Of a DNA stretch of 39,677 bases, positions 15,983 through 23,335 are shown piece by piece. Made by a program: the position numbers and the translations under genes. Numbering within the stretch: position 1 is the stretch's first letter; each line of letters opens with the position of its first letter. This stretch comes from a bacterium (lineage in GTDB: Bacteria > Bacteroidota > Bacteroidia > B-17B0 > Aurantibacillaceae): NCBI GenBank assembly GCA_029945625.1, contig JAQSCW010000011.1, positions 1-39,677 on the forward strand, read 5' to 3'. Under the pieces are notes generated by a model. That model was not told the origin of the DNA. It worked only from the letters and a program-made list of their open reading frames with translations, and searched no databases.

Positions 15983-16234
15983 ATAGGAACTACTAAACCT
16001 AAGCGAAGGGAAACAGCAGATTGCGTTTCTAATTTTAGTTTCTCTGTTTTTTGTCAGGGAGCCATTCTGGAACTCGAAGAGATTTTTGAGGAAGCACCAA
16101 ACGCCTTTGTAGCTCCGCAGAACATTTATTTGGATGGGGACCAGATGCGAACGTTACATGAGATGCTGTTAAAGTTTGCATTTTTCAAAACTCACGTTCG
16201 CAAACACCTCAAATCAATAAGCGAATTCACCTAA
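15983..16234 (+). pseudogene. Open frame without a start codon, possible gene remnant
   Basis: From the stop at 15980 the frame stays open for 83 codons to a TAA at 16232. The first ATG is only 29 codons from the end. The translation looks protein-like: 'GAILELEEIFEEAPNAFVAP' then 'QNIYLDGDQMRTLHEMLLK'. I cannot assign a family. It may be the 3' part of a decayed gene, a gene with a non-standard start, or chance. Confidence 0.3.
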
Positions 16235-16327
16235 GATTAATCGGCTTTTTCACGCGCTTGCCTTCACCATTTCAAATTTATCGTTCAATAATTTTTCAAG
16301 TGGTTATTCCCCGAATGATCCCGTGGA

Positions 16328-16483
16328 TCAAAGTACTTTTTTGCCGCTGATAATTCGTAGTAGCACCGCAATGAGTGCAATCACAAGCAAAACGTGTATG
16401 ATGCCCCCGGCATTAAAGGAAAAGAAGGCCAAAGCCCATAAAATGACCAGTACTACTGCTATAAGGTAAAGTATATTGCTCAT
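16328..16483 (-). CDS. Lmo0937-like two-helix membrane peptide
   Basis: A 51-aa protein from the ATG at 16483. It reads MSNILYLIAVVLVILWALAF, then a short turn (FSFNAGGIIH), then a second helix (VLLVIALIAVLLRII) and the basic tail SGKKVL. This is the layout of the Lmo0937 family of tiny membrane proteins: two transmembrane segments with a Gly-Gly-x-x-H turn. Members are widespread and often found with general-stress genes, but their function is unknown. It has its own promoter module with a 75-nt leader. Confidence 0.8.
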   Translation of the reverse strand: MSNILYLIAVVLVILWALAFFSFNAGGIIHVLLVIALIAVLLRIISGKKVL

Positions 16484-16563
16484 AAGTTTTTGTTTTTAAT
16501 GTTTTTATAATCAATGATGGTGACAATTTTAATGCGCTGGTGTTGCGACATCCCGTCCCGGAG

Positions 16564-16618
16564 CAAATTTGAGAAGATTTTCGCCGTAATCTTTACGTGC
16601 CGTTGTGAAAATCTTACA
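16564..16618 (-). promoter_or_regulatory. TGTAA-repeat promoter module of the Lmo0937-like gene
   Basis: Read on the minus strand: TGTAA (16614-16618), CGTAA (16593-16597) exactly 21 bp on, then after 24 nt ATTTG (16564-16568) within CAAATTTG. It departs from the consensus by one base in the second half-site and one in the -7 element. Confidence 0.55.
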
Positions 16619-16681
16619 GATCTTACGTTTTTCAAAAAAAATATCCAGTGACTTGTATATATTTCTGATTTGACATGTAAA

Positions 16682-17353
16682 TCAATCTTTTTTCTTGTCT
16701 TTTAGGAATCGTTTTAGAATAAAGCTGTGCTTCGCGGCATCCATGTTTTGTTTGAAGCCACCCGCACCTTGTTTGAGATTAATGAGTGTTTGATCCATAT
16801 TAGAAGCAAAGACCGTATCCATAAACAGTTTGCCAATGGTGCCATGGCCCTGATGAATATTACTCATAATGGCGGCAAGATCGGTGGTAATGGTGGAGGC
16901 ATTATCGGCGGTAACTTTTAATTTAATAAAAATATCTTCCAAATTTACCGGAGAAATGGACATTAAATAGCCGTTGTCTAATACTGCAGTTTCTCCGGGA
17001 CTTCCTGCAGTGATGCTGATAATTTTATTTCCCATCAGACCTTCAGAACCTACGGAGGCTCTGGCATCTTTTTTAATAAATTTTCTGGCGCTTTCATCCA
17101 GAATCATATCCACCCTTACGGAAGTGTCGCTTAACATTTCAATGGCATCGATGGTGCCCAGATTAATGCCCGAAAATCGTACATTGTTCCCAACCTGCAA
17201 ACCACTCACATCTTTGAAGACACTGCTTAAATTGAACGTTCGGCTAAACAAGCGTTGTTTTTTTCCCACAAAATAAATGGCGCTCATAAAAAGCAGTATG
17301 CCAATACTAACAAAAATACCCAGTTTGATGGTATTACCTATATTTTTTTTCAT
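16682..17353 (-). CDS. mlaD: MlaD/MCE-domain protein of a lipid ABC transporter
   Basis: 223 aa from the ATG at 17353; another ATG lies two codons earlier. A single N-terminal membrane anchor (residues 8-28, 'IKLGIFVSIGILLFMSAIYF') is followed by an MCE domain: 'LSSVFKDVSGLQVGNNVRFS', 'GINLGTIDAIEM', 'ARASVGSEGLMGNKIISIT'. It ends with a helical tail. MlaD proteins form a hexameric periplasmic ring on the MlaE permease and move phospholipids between membranes. It is the third gene of mlaE-mlaF-mlaD, 42 bp after mlaF. No mlaA, mlaB or mlaC lies nearby, as is common in this phylum. Confidence 0.92.
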   Translation of the reverse strand: MKKNIGNTIKLGIFVSIGILLFMSAIYFVGKKQRLFSRTFNLSSVFKDVSGLQVGNNVRFSGINLGTIDAIEMLSDTSVRVDMILDESARKFIKKDARASVGSEGLMGNKIISITAGSPGETAVLDNGYLMSISPVNLEDIFIKLKVTADNASTITTDLAAIMSNIHQGHGTIGKLFMDTVFASNMDQTLINLKQGAGGFKQNMDAAKHSFILKRFLKDKKKD

Positions 17354-17395
17354 GTGCATTTATTTTTGCGAATATTATTTTTAAGTGTACTTAAT

Positions 17396-18175
17396 TTACT
17401 CTTGAAAGTAGGTGCTAATCCATTCTTCTTTTGAATTTTTTATTTCTTCATAGGTTCCTTCTGCTGCAATAATGCCGTCCTTTAAAATCAAGACTCTATT
17501 ACCGGTTATTCTGGCGCATTCGAGATCGTGTGTAATGATGATGGAGGAGGTGTTGTATTTTTTTTGCATTTCCAAAATTAAGTGACTAATTTCTCTGGAA
17601 GTGATACTGTCTAATCCGGTGGTGGGTTCGTCGTAGAACATAATCTCCGGTTTTGAGATTAGGGTTCGAGCAAGTCCAATGCGTTTCCGCATGCCACCCG
17701 AAAGTTCAGAAGGCATTTTATCAATCGCGTCCAATAACCCAACGTTGCCTAAAGCTTCTTCCACCAAGGCGTTAATTTCTTGTTCTTTTAGCTTAATTTT
17801 TCCCATCAACGGAAATTCCAGATTTTCGCGAATGGTCATAGAATCATACAGGGCAGAACCCTGAAAAAGAAAACCAATTTTTTGTCTGGCCAGTTCCAGG
17901 TCCTGATCTTTTAATGTTGAAACATCCTTGCCCTGAAGTGTGATCTTTCCTTCATCGGGTTCGTTCAATCCAACCAAGCACTTTATTAAAACTGATTTCC
18001 CGCTCCCTGATCTCCCCAACACTACTAAATTCTCACCCTTTTTCAGTTTTAAATTAATATCCTTTAGAACCTGAAGTGGGCCAAACGCAATTTGGAGGTG
18101 TTCAACTTCTAAAGCATTTTCTGTGTTTGCAGTAGGGTTGATAGGCTTAGCTTTTAAGGGTGCTGCGTGAGTCAT
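17396..18175 (-). CDS. mlaF: MlaF-type ABC transporter ATP-binding protein
   Basis: 259 aa from the ATG at 18175, 1 bp after the permease stop; a TTG at 18208 would overlap the permease. All ABC motifs are present: Walker A 'GRSGSGKSVLIKCLVGL', Q-loop 'FLFQGSALYDSMT', signature 'LSGGMRKRIGLARTL', Walker B 'EIMFYDEPTTGLD' and H-loop 'SSIIITHDLECA'. The 'SGGMRKR' form of the signature is typical of MlaF/MkL proteins. It powers the MlaE permease. Residues 1-20 form a charged extension ('PLKAKPINPTANTENALEVE'). Confidence 0.95.
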   Translation of the reverse strand: MTHAAPLKAKPINPTANTENALEVEHLQIAFGPLQVLKDINLKLKKGENLVVLGRSGSGKSVLIKCLVGLNEPDEGKITLQGKDVSTLKDQDLELARQKIGFLFQGSALYDSMTIRENLEFPLMGKIKLKEQEINALVEEALGNVGLLDAIDKMPSELSGGMRKRIGLARTLISKPEIMFYDEPTTGLDSITSREISHLILEMQKKYNTSSIIITHDLECARITGNRVLILKDGIIAAEGTYEEIKNSKEEWISTYFQE

Positions 18176-18176
18176 C

Positions 18177-19019
18177 TTAATAGAACAAGCTGGTGATTTG
18201 TACCGCAATCATATCTATGATAAAAACAAGCAGTGAAGCTGTAACTACCGAAGAATTAGCAGATCTTCCCACTCCCTCGGTTCCCTTTTCGGCGTTAAAT
18301 CCTTTATACGTTGAAATGAGTCCGATAGCAAATCCAAAAAATATGGTCTTAATAAAGGCCGGGATAAGATCTATAAAATTTACCTTTTCAAATACGTGGT
18401 AGAAAAAAAGTGTAAAACTGACTTCGCCCTGCAAATTGCACGCAATAAAGGATCCCATTAAAGAAATGATGTCTGAAAAAATAACAAGAATAGGAATCAT
18501 GAGAGTAGTGGCTATAATTCGGGTTACGGCAAGGTATTTAAACGGTTTTCGAGCCGATACGCGCATGGCATCAATTTGTTCGGTTACTTTCATGGAAGCC
18601 AATTCGGCACCAATGCTCGAGCCAATCTTACCGGCGCAAATAATTGCTGTTATCACCGGACCTATTTCGCGGATGATGGAAATAGCAACCATTGCCGGCA
18701 ACCACGACTCCGCGCCAAATTCTTTTAAGGTGGGACGCGACTGAATGGTAAGAACGAGGCCCATAATAAAACCGGTGATGCCTACCAGTGGCAAGGTACG
18801 GTACCCGATGATGTAACATTGCCTTATGGTCTCGCCAAATTCATAAGGTCTGCGAACTAATTCTTTAAAAAATTTAACTGTGAAACGAAAAATCTGCGCC
18901 ATTTCAACAAAAAAGGCTGAAACGGATGATTGAACGCGATCCCATGAGCGGGGGGCTTGAGAGCTCACTTCTTTCTTTACAGAAGGAGGCACACTAGCTT
19001 GTTTGATCATGTTTTCCAT
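18177..19019 (-). CDS. mlaE: MlaE-type lipid ABC transporter permease
   Basis: A 280-aa protein with five to six transmembrane helices. It contains the MlaE hallmarks 'GYRTLPLVGITGFIMGLVLT', 'REIGPVITAIICAGKIGSSI', 'GAELASMKVTEQIDAMRVSA' and 'YKGFNAEKGTEGVGRSANSS'. The first 45 residues form a polar cytoplasmic extension longer than in the E. coli protein. It is the first gene of the mlaEFD operon. I see neither a TGTAA module nor a clear TAnnTTTG in the 65 bp upstream. Confidence 0.95.
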   Translation of the reverse strand: MENMIKQASVPPSVKKEVSSQAPRSWDRVQSSVSAFFVEMAQIFRFTVKFFKELVRRPYEFGETIRQCYIIGYRTLPLVGITGFIMGLVLTIQSRPTLKEFGAESWLPAMVAISIIREIGPVITAIICAGKIGSSIGAELASMKVTEQIDAMRVSARKPFKYLAVTRIIATTLMIPILVIFSDIISLMGSFIACNLQGEVSFTLFFYHVFEKVNFIDLIPAFIKTIFFGFAIGLISTYKGFNAEKGTEGVGRSANSSVVTASLLVFIIDMIAVQITSLFY

Positions 19020-19084
19020 TTGTTCAACTAATTAGAATTATAGGAAGATATAAATTAGCAAGTCGACTCAGCGATACGCTAAAA

Positions 19085-19657
19085 CTATAGTCTGAAGGAT
19101 AAACCAAAGGTGGAGAAGGTGGTGGAAAGATCTAGGTATAGGCCAAATTTGGTAGTGAACAAATATCTAGCGCCCACGTGAGCCGACGCGTAAAATGGAC
19201 TTTCTGCGTGAACAATTGTTTTGTCACCATAATAGCCTTCATCCCACACCCGTTTATGGAAAGCAAGTCCAAGAGATGCACCGGCATAGAAATTCCATTT
19301 CGGATTAGCGTGCAGTAACTCATCAAAATAGTAAACACCTTTTACACCCAATGGTACACCTGTCTCTCTGTAGGAATAATACCGGTATGGGTAGTTAGGA
19401 TTTCCCCAGTAATAGGTATTTGAATAGGTGTAGAATCCAATAAATGGCGCTAAGGTTACATTTCTGGCAATATCAAATTCCATGTTCAGCATAATAATGG
19501 GAGCAGCATAGCCAACATAGTCACCATAGCCTAAACCTGCACCAAGATTCAGTGTTTTTCCAAATTTAAGGGCAGGTGTACTGCCGTATTTTTGGGCGCT
19601 CATCGTAAAGCCAAAACCGATGACAAAGAGCAAAATAAATAGATAATTGATTTTCAT
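19085..19657 (-). CDS. Outer-membrane beta-barrel protein
   Basis: A 190-aa protein with signal peptide MKINYLFILLFVIGFGFTMSAQ. The rest alternates aromatic/aliphatic and polar residues in short strands ('LNLGAGLGYGDYVGYAAPII', 'VTLAPFIGFYTYSNTYYWGN', 'KWNFYAGASLGLAFHKRV') and ends in FRL, with a near-terminal aromatic residue as in many barrels. An eight-stranded OmpW/OmpX-like barrel is likely. It lies 65 bp beyond the mlaE start on the same strand, so co-transcription with the Mla operon is possible. Function unknown. Confidence 0.72.
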   Translation of the reverse strand: MKINYLFILLFVIGFGFTMSAQKYGSTPALKFGKTLNLGAGLGYGDYVGYAAPIIMLNMEFDIARNVTLAPFIGFYTYSNTYYWGNPNYPYRYYSYRETGVPLGVKGVYYFDELLHANPKWNFYAGASLGLAFHKRVWDEGYYGDKTIVHAESPFYASAHVGARYLFTTKFGLYLDLSTTFSTFGLSFRL

Positions 19658-19773
19658 GATGTTTTTTTTTAAAGGTGTATGTTTTAAAATTTAAATTTGG
19701 TTCAATGTGTAGGTATACTTATTCAACTGGCAAACCCGATGAGCTAATTTCGAAAGGCACAGCGCAATCATTT

Positions 19774-20523
19774 TTAGAATAGAAAAGTTAGACCGGCATA
19801 AAAACCGAAGTTTTTTCTTGAAGGATCAACATTCACGTTATAGGTGCCGTTTGCAATGGTCATCGAATGAGTATCTACCAGTCCGTAAAACGCCCTGTAA
19901 CCACCATCGAAGCGAAAAGTGTGTGCAGTGTTAAGTGCCAGTTCGAGTCCAATTCCATAAGCGATGCCAATATCCGACTGTTTAACTGCTACAACAGCAC
20001 GAAGGGTGTCGGTGCTTTCGTGACCGGTAGTATTTAAATTTGATCCAACATTATAACCGAATTGCGGTCCGGCCACAACATTTAAATTGACCACGCCTTT
20101 TTTATTCGTATTTAAGGACAGTAAAACCGGAATATTAATATACTTAACCTTTAGTGAATTGCTTAAATTTCTATCTACATAGTTCTGAGAAACCTGCAGG
20201 TAATCCAATTCCCCAACTATGCCAACATGTTTTGACAAATTAAAACCCAGCATAAGTCCGAAACCGTGACTAAGTGTGGCGGTACCATGAATAACAGAAC
20301 CATCATAAGCAGTTAAATTGAGTGTTGAAAAAGTTGGCATATAACGAACACCAAACTCAAACCCGCGCAATGGAATATCATCATCTGCGCTTTGTGATTT
20401 TATAATCGCCGAATGAGTGAGTTGTGGTTCTTCAGCTCTAAATGCGCTTTGTGCAGAGTTTGTATTCACAATAAGTAAAGTTGTACAAATTGTGAGCAAA
20501 TTCTTGATAGTGTGTGTTTTCAT
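19774..20523 (-). CDS. Porin-like outer-membrane beta-barrel protein
   Basis: A 249-aa protein with signal peptide MKTHTIKNLLTICTTLLIVN and a cleavage region around 'TNSAQS'. It is beta-rich, with strands typical of the Bacteroidota outer-membrane barrel family PF13568: 'FEFGVRYMPTFSTLNL', 'GFGLMLGFNLSKHVGIVGEL', 'YINIPVLLSLNTNKKGVVNL' and 'NVVAGPQFGYNVGSNL', ending in 'FGFYAGLTFLF' with a terminal Phe. Its promoter module lies about 170 bp upstream, giving a long leader. Members of this family are usually uncharacterised. Confidence 0.85.
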   Translation of the reverse strand: MKTHTIKNLLTICTTLLIVNTNSAQSAFRAEEPQLTHSAIIKSQSADDDIPLRGFEFGVRYMPTFSTLNLTAYDGSVIHGTATLSHGFGLMLGFNLSKHVGIVGELDYLQVSQNYVDRNLSNSLKVKYINIPVLLSLNTNKKGVVNLNVVAGPQFGYNVGSNLNTTGHESTDTLRAVVAVKQSDIGIAYGIGLELALNTAHTFRFDGGYRAFYGLVDTHSMTIANGTYNVNVDPSRKNFGFYAGLTFLF

Positions 20524-20691
20524 AATTGTTGTTTTAATGTTTTTGTTTTTAAGTGGTTTTTATGCTTTTTTTAGTACAATGACGCTGCAAGGGCAGGGCT
20601 GTTGGTTAGTTTGTTGCCATTGTATCTCATTCAAGATTTTCATCATCATCGTGCGGTTAATCCTATAAAGGACTTTTACCATTATATGGGA

Positions 20692-20747
20692 CAAAGGTTC
20701 ATCATTGGGGGTCAAAAAGCATTACATTCTTCGAAAGGAAACTTATA
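20692..20747 (-). promoter_or_regulatory. TGTAA-repeat promoter module of the porin-like gene
   Basis: Minus strand: TATAA (20743-20747), TGTAA (20722-20726) 21 bp on, then after 25 nt CTTTG (20692-20696) within AACCTTTG. A transcript starting near 20686 would have a leader of about 160 nt. Confidence 0.55.
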
Positions 20748-20799
20748 GATTTCGCTGTTTTGAAATTTGCATCTCATGGAATGGCATCTGAATGAAGGA

Positions 20800-20824
20800 G
20801 TGTGAATGATTAAATCATTCACAC
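20800..20824 (-). terminator. Terminator-like hairpin after dps
   Basis: A perfect 11-bp stem GTGTGAATGAT / ATCATTCACAC with a 3-nt loop, 38 bp after the dps stop codon. Neither side has a long T-run, so it may protect the 3' end rather than terminate intrinsically. Confidence 0.55.
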
Positions 20825-20861
20825 CCTTGAGAACCAAACCGTAACCCTTAATTTTATTTTC

Positions 20862-21335
20862 CTAGTTCAAATATCGTCTTAAAGTCCAGGCAGTAGTTTC
20901 ATGTTCTTCCATTAATCCTGTAAGAAAATCAGCGGTGCCGGAATCGTGATGTTTATCGCTGCATTTTGTGACTGAATCTCTTAGTTGGATAATCACTGTT
21001 TCATGATCTGACAATAGTTCAGAAAGCATCTCCTTACTCTTTAGGTATTTGGCCGGATGTTCTTTTAGTGTGGCCAATTTTCCAAATTCCTGCATGGTTC
21101 CAATGGTATGGCCACCTAATTTACCTATCCGTTCTGCGAGTTGATCTATAGAAGCTTCAAGGTTTTTATAATGACTTTCGAATAGTTTATGTAATTCCAT
21201 AAAACTTTCACCTGCAATATTCCAGTGTGACTTTCTTGTTTTGGTGTACAACGTGACTTCGTTTGCTAACAATTCTGAAAGCAAGCATGTTACAGCGTCG
21301 AGTTTTTTTTGAGGGATTCCGATATGTGGTTTCAT
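20862..21335 (-). CDS. dps: Dps-type DNA-protecting ferritin
   Basis: A 157-aa protein, the usual Dps length. The ferroxidase residues characteristic of Dps are present in 'KSHWNIAGESFMELHKLFES' (His and first acidic position) and in the following 'YKNLEASIDQLAERIGKLGG' (Asp and Glu ligands). A four-helix bundle with 'FLTGLMEEHETTAWTLRRYL' as the last helix completes the fold. Dps dodecamers oxidise iron with peroxide and shield DNA in stress or stationary phase. It is the last gene of a same-strand run (YtxH, holin-like, helical protein, lipoprotein, Dps), 107 bp after the lipoprotein. Confidence 0.95.
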   Translation of the reverse strand: MKPHIGIPQKKLDAVTCLLSELLANEVTLYTKTRKSHWNIAGESFMELHKLFESHYKNLEASIDQLAERIGKLGGHTIGTMQEFGKLATLKEHPAKYLKSKEMLSELLSDHETVIIQLRDSVTKCSDKHHDSGTADFLTGLMEEHETTAWTLRRYLN

Positions 21336-21442
21336 GGTATATATTGTTTTTTTGTTTCTTTTTAAGAATGAGGTTATTGATTAATTCATGAGTGGTAATA
21401 ATCTGCAGGTTGAATGACTAAAACGACTAATTGAACAAGATC

Positions 21443-21895
21443 CTATTTCATGTTTTTTTGTGCAGTTTTTGAAATTGATTTTCCCAAATCGTCCATTTCT
21501 TGATTAAATTCCATTTTGAAAGTTTCCCACTTCTCGGCACTTTCTTCCTGATACTGCGCAACGCGATCTTTTAGGTCGGAGTTTTTCTTATCAAGCGCAT
21601 CCACTTGCTTTTGGTAATTGGCGCGAAGGTCTTTGTTTTCCTCTTTTAGTTTGTTTTTGAGTTCAGCAATCTTCTGATCATTTTCTCTTAATTTTATTTC
21701 TAGCTCAACTTTGTACTTTCTGTGTGCGTTTACTGAGTCCACCCTGGCATCTTGTAATTCTTTATTAGCCTTATTGAGTTCTGTGGTGGCTGATTCAACT
21801 TTTTCTGTTTTTGCCTGCGTGCCGGAACTACAACCTGACAGTACAAGCAATGAAGTGCTTAGAAACAAGCATCCTTTGATTAGTGTATTTTTCAT
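21443..21895 (-). CDS. Coiled-coil lipoprotein
   Basis: A 150-aa protein. The signal peptide MKNTLIKGCLFLSTSLLVLSGC ends in a lipobox (LSGC). From about residue 30 to 140 it is almost entirely heptad-like coiled coil rich in Lys/Glu ('ELEIKLRENDQKIAELKNKL' and following). This architecture resembles Lpp-like or YtxH-associated periplasmic spacers, but there is no sequence-level match I can claim. It lies 15 bp after the preceding gene in the stress cluster. Confidence 0.8.
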   Translation of the reverse strand: MKNTLIKGCLFLSTSLLVLSGCSSGTQAKTEKVESATTELNKANKELQDARVDSVNAHRKYKVELEIKLRENDQKIAELKNKLKEENKDLRANYQKQVDALDKKNSDLKDRVAQYQEESAEKWETFKMEFNQEMDDLGKSISKTAQKNMK

Positions 21896-21910
21896 TTCGT
21901 TTTATTTATT

Positions 21911-22312
21911 TTATGATTCGTTAGTGTTATTGATATTTGGTGTTAATCGTTTTTTTAGATATGCTCCTAGGAGTCCTATTAAGCCGGGTGCATTAGTATT
22001 GACGAATTTTTCAGAAATACTCTCTGCCTGAATTGCGCTTAGATATCCTTTGATGCTTCGATGTTTCCCAAGCAACTGGTCAATCAGAAAATTAAGACCT
22101 GCGTTTAAACCCAACTTTGCCAGTTCAATTGGAGCTGAAGGTTGTTCTGCCATCGAGTGAAGTTTTTGCAAAGCTGCATTTACCGGCTGAAACGATATGG
22201 CCAGTTCATTTACCAAACGGTTTATTGTTTCGGATTGCCGAAGGTTGTCTTCTTGTAACTGCTTTATCCGCAGTGAAAGGGCAAGATGGGGGGAAAGAAG
22301 GTCGTTTTCCAT
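21911..22312 (-). CDS. Uncharacterised helical protein in the stress cluster
   Basis: 133 aa from the ATG at 22312, 7 bp after the stop of the holin-like gene; a start at 22342 would overlap that gene. The N-terminal third is a short coiled coil ('LRIKQLQEDNLRQSETINRL'). The middle has a modest hydrophobic stretch ('LAKLGLNAGLNFLIDQLLG') and the end reads 'GLIGLLGAYLKKRLTPNINN'. No signal peptide. It could attach peripherally to the inner membrane with its holin-like neighbour. Family unknown. Confidence 0.65.
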   Translation of the reverse strand: MENDLLSPHLALSLRIKQLQEDNLRQSETINRLVNELAISFQPVNAALQKLHSMAEQPSAPIELAKLGLNAGLNFLIDQLLGKHRSIKGYLSAIQAESISEKFVNTNAPGLIGLLGAYLKKRLTPNINNTNES

Positions 22313-22319
22313 AATTTCT

Positions 22320-22679
22320 TTAGTTATCAGAGTCGGAAACACTGTTGAGCATTTTTGTGATAAAGATGTTTCTCAACGGTTGAATAATAAGCGCATTTCT
22401 TGTCAGGTATAGAACCAGAACCAAGACTAGATAAAAAGATCCTACAATGACAAAGCCGCTATAGGGATCGTTTAAACGAAAGCTGAGGTAAAAACATAAT
22501 CCCATACTGAAGAAGAAAAGAGATAGGAATAGGACCATGCTCATCACGATTAGACCAACGATTTCAGAACCAATTTGTGCGACTTTACTAATTAGCTGCA
22601 GCTTAATCAACTTGATGTTTGTTTGAATGTAGGCGCTGAGATTCGAGAAAAGTACTTCTATTTTACCGGGTTCTGTCAT
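22320..22679 (-). CDS. Phage-holin-like membrane protein (Phage_holin_3_6 type)
   Basis: A 119-aa protein. An amphipathic N-terminus ('NLSAYIQTNIKLIKLQLISK') is followed by two transmembrane helices (about 41-66 and 73-95) and a basic tail. This fits the widespread family PF07332, named for holins but usually chromosomal and next to YtxH genes, as here. There is no evidence of phage genes nearby, so a lytic role is not implied. Probably helps organise a YtxH-linked membrane complex. Confidence 0.75.
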   Translation of the reverse strand: MTEPGKIEVLFSNLSAYIQTNIKLIKLQLISKVAQIGSEIVGLIVMSMVLFLSLFFFSMGLCFYLSFRLNDPYSGFVIVGSFYLVLVLVLYLTRNALIIQPLRNIFITKMLNSVSDSDN

Positions 22680-22750
22680 AATTTATAGTTTAACAGGTAA
22701 TTATTTTTTCTTTTTCAATACTGGGACTATGTTAATTAGTGCCCTTATAA

Positions 22751-23038
22751 TTAGCTGAGGTGATTAAGTGAATCAATTTTTTGTTTTGCTTTTGTTGCAA
22801 CTCCTTCTAATTTTGATTCAATCAGTGCTTCCAGCTCTTCCGCTCTTGTTCTAAATGCGTTTGCTTCCTCTTTCAATTGTCGGGTCATGTCATTGGCAAG
22901 ATCTTTTGCGTTTCCAAGAATTTTGCCGCGTGTAGTGCTTCCTTTATCCGGTGCGAATAATACTCCAACTGCCGCTCCTACTAATGTTCCAATTAGCAAT
23001 GCGCCGATCATTTTTTCCGTGTGATGTGAATTTTCCAT
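22751..23038 (-). CDS. YtxH-domain protein
   Basis: A 95-aa protein with one N-terminal transmembrane helix carrying the YtxH signature ('IGALLIGTLVGAAVGVLFAP' then 'DKGSTTRGKI'). An amphipathic helical tail extends to the end. YtxH proteins are general-stress proteins in Bacillus and are common in Bacteroidota, with unclear molecular function. It is the first gene of the YtxH/holin-like/helical/lipoprotein/Dps run and has a TGTAA promoter module about 100 bp upstream. Confidence 0.85.
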   Translation of the reverse strand: MENSHHTEKMIGALLIGTLVGAAVGVLFAPDKGSTTRGKILGNAKDLANDMTRQLKEEANAFRTRAEELEALIESKLEGVATKAKQKIDSLNHLS

Positions 23039-23141
23039 TTTTGTTTTATTTTATTTTATTAGCTTGGTGATGTTAAACGGGGTAAACCTTTTTAGTAGTC
23101 CGCAGAATAGTTTTAGATGGTCTCTCGTTTTTTTATCGCTA

Positions 23142-23197
23142 CAAAGGTGGGCATTGGCAGTAGCCATTTCATTACAAAGAAGGTAGAAATACTTGCA
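23142..23197 (-). promoter_or_regulatory. TGTAA-repeat promoter module of the YtxH-Dps cluster
   Basis: Minus strand: TGCAA (23193-23197), TGTAA (23172-23176) 21 bp on, then after 25 nt CTTTG (23142-23146) within CACCTTTG. The leader to the ATG at 23038 is about 100 nt. Confidence 0.6.
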
Positions 23198-23222
23198 AGA
23201 ATCACGGGTCTGTTAAAAGAAG

Positions 23223-23252
23223 AAAGAGGTTGCTTTATGGGCAACCTCTTTT
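23223..23252 (-). terminator. Terminator of the 1081-aa DUF3494 gene
   Basis: AAAGAGGTTGC / GCAACCTCTTT forms an 11-bp stem with a 7-nt loop, 84 bp after the stop codon at 23336. The minus strand continues with a pyrimidine-rich stretch (CTTCTTTT). Confidence 0.7.
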
Positions 23253-23335
23253 CGTGAATGCTGATGGTAAGCTCCTCAAGGGAGGGGATACTAAAAGATA
23301 TTCTGCAAGTGAATCCTAAAACACCTGCAAAAAAA

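Noticed and set aside
19020-19084. TGTAA module for the mlaEFD operon
   Set aside because: No CTTTG or TGTAA pair is found in the region upstream of mlaE, nor between 19658 and 19773 for the adjacent barrel gene.
22320-22679. Prophage suggested by the holin-like protein
   Set aside because: No other phage gene is present, and this family regularly accompanies YtxH in bacterial chromosomes.
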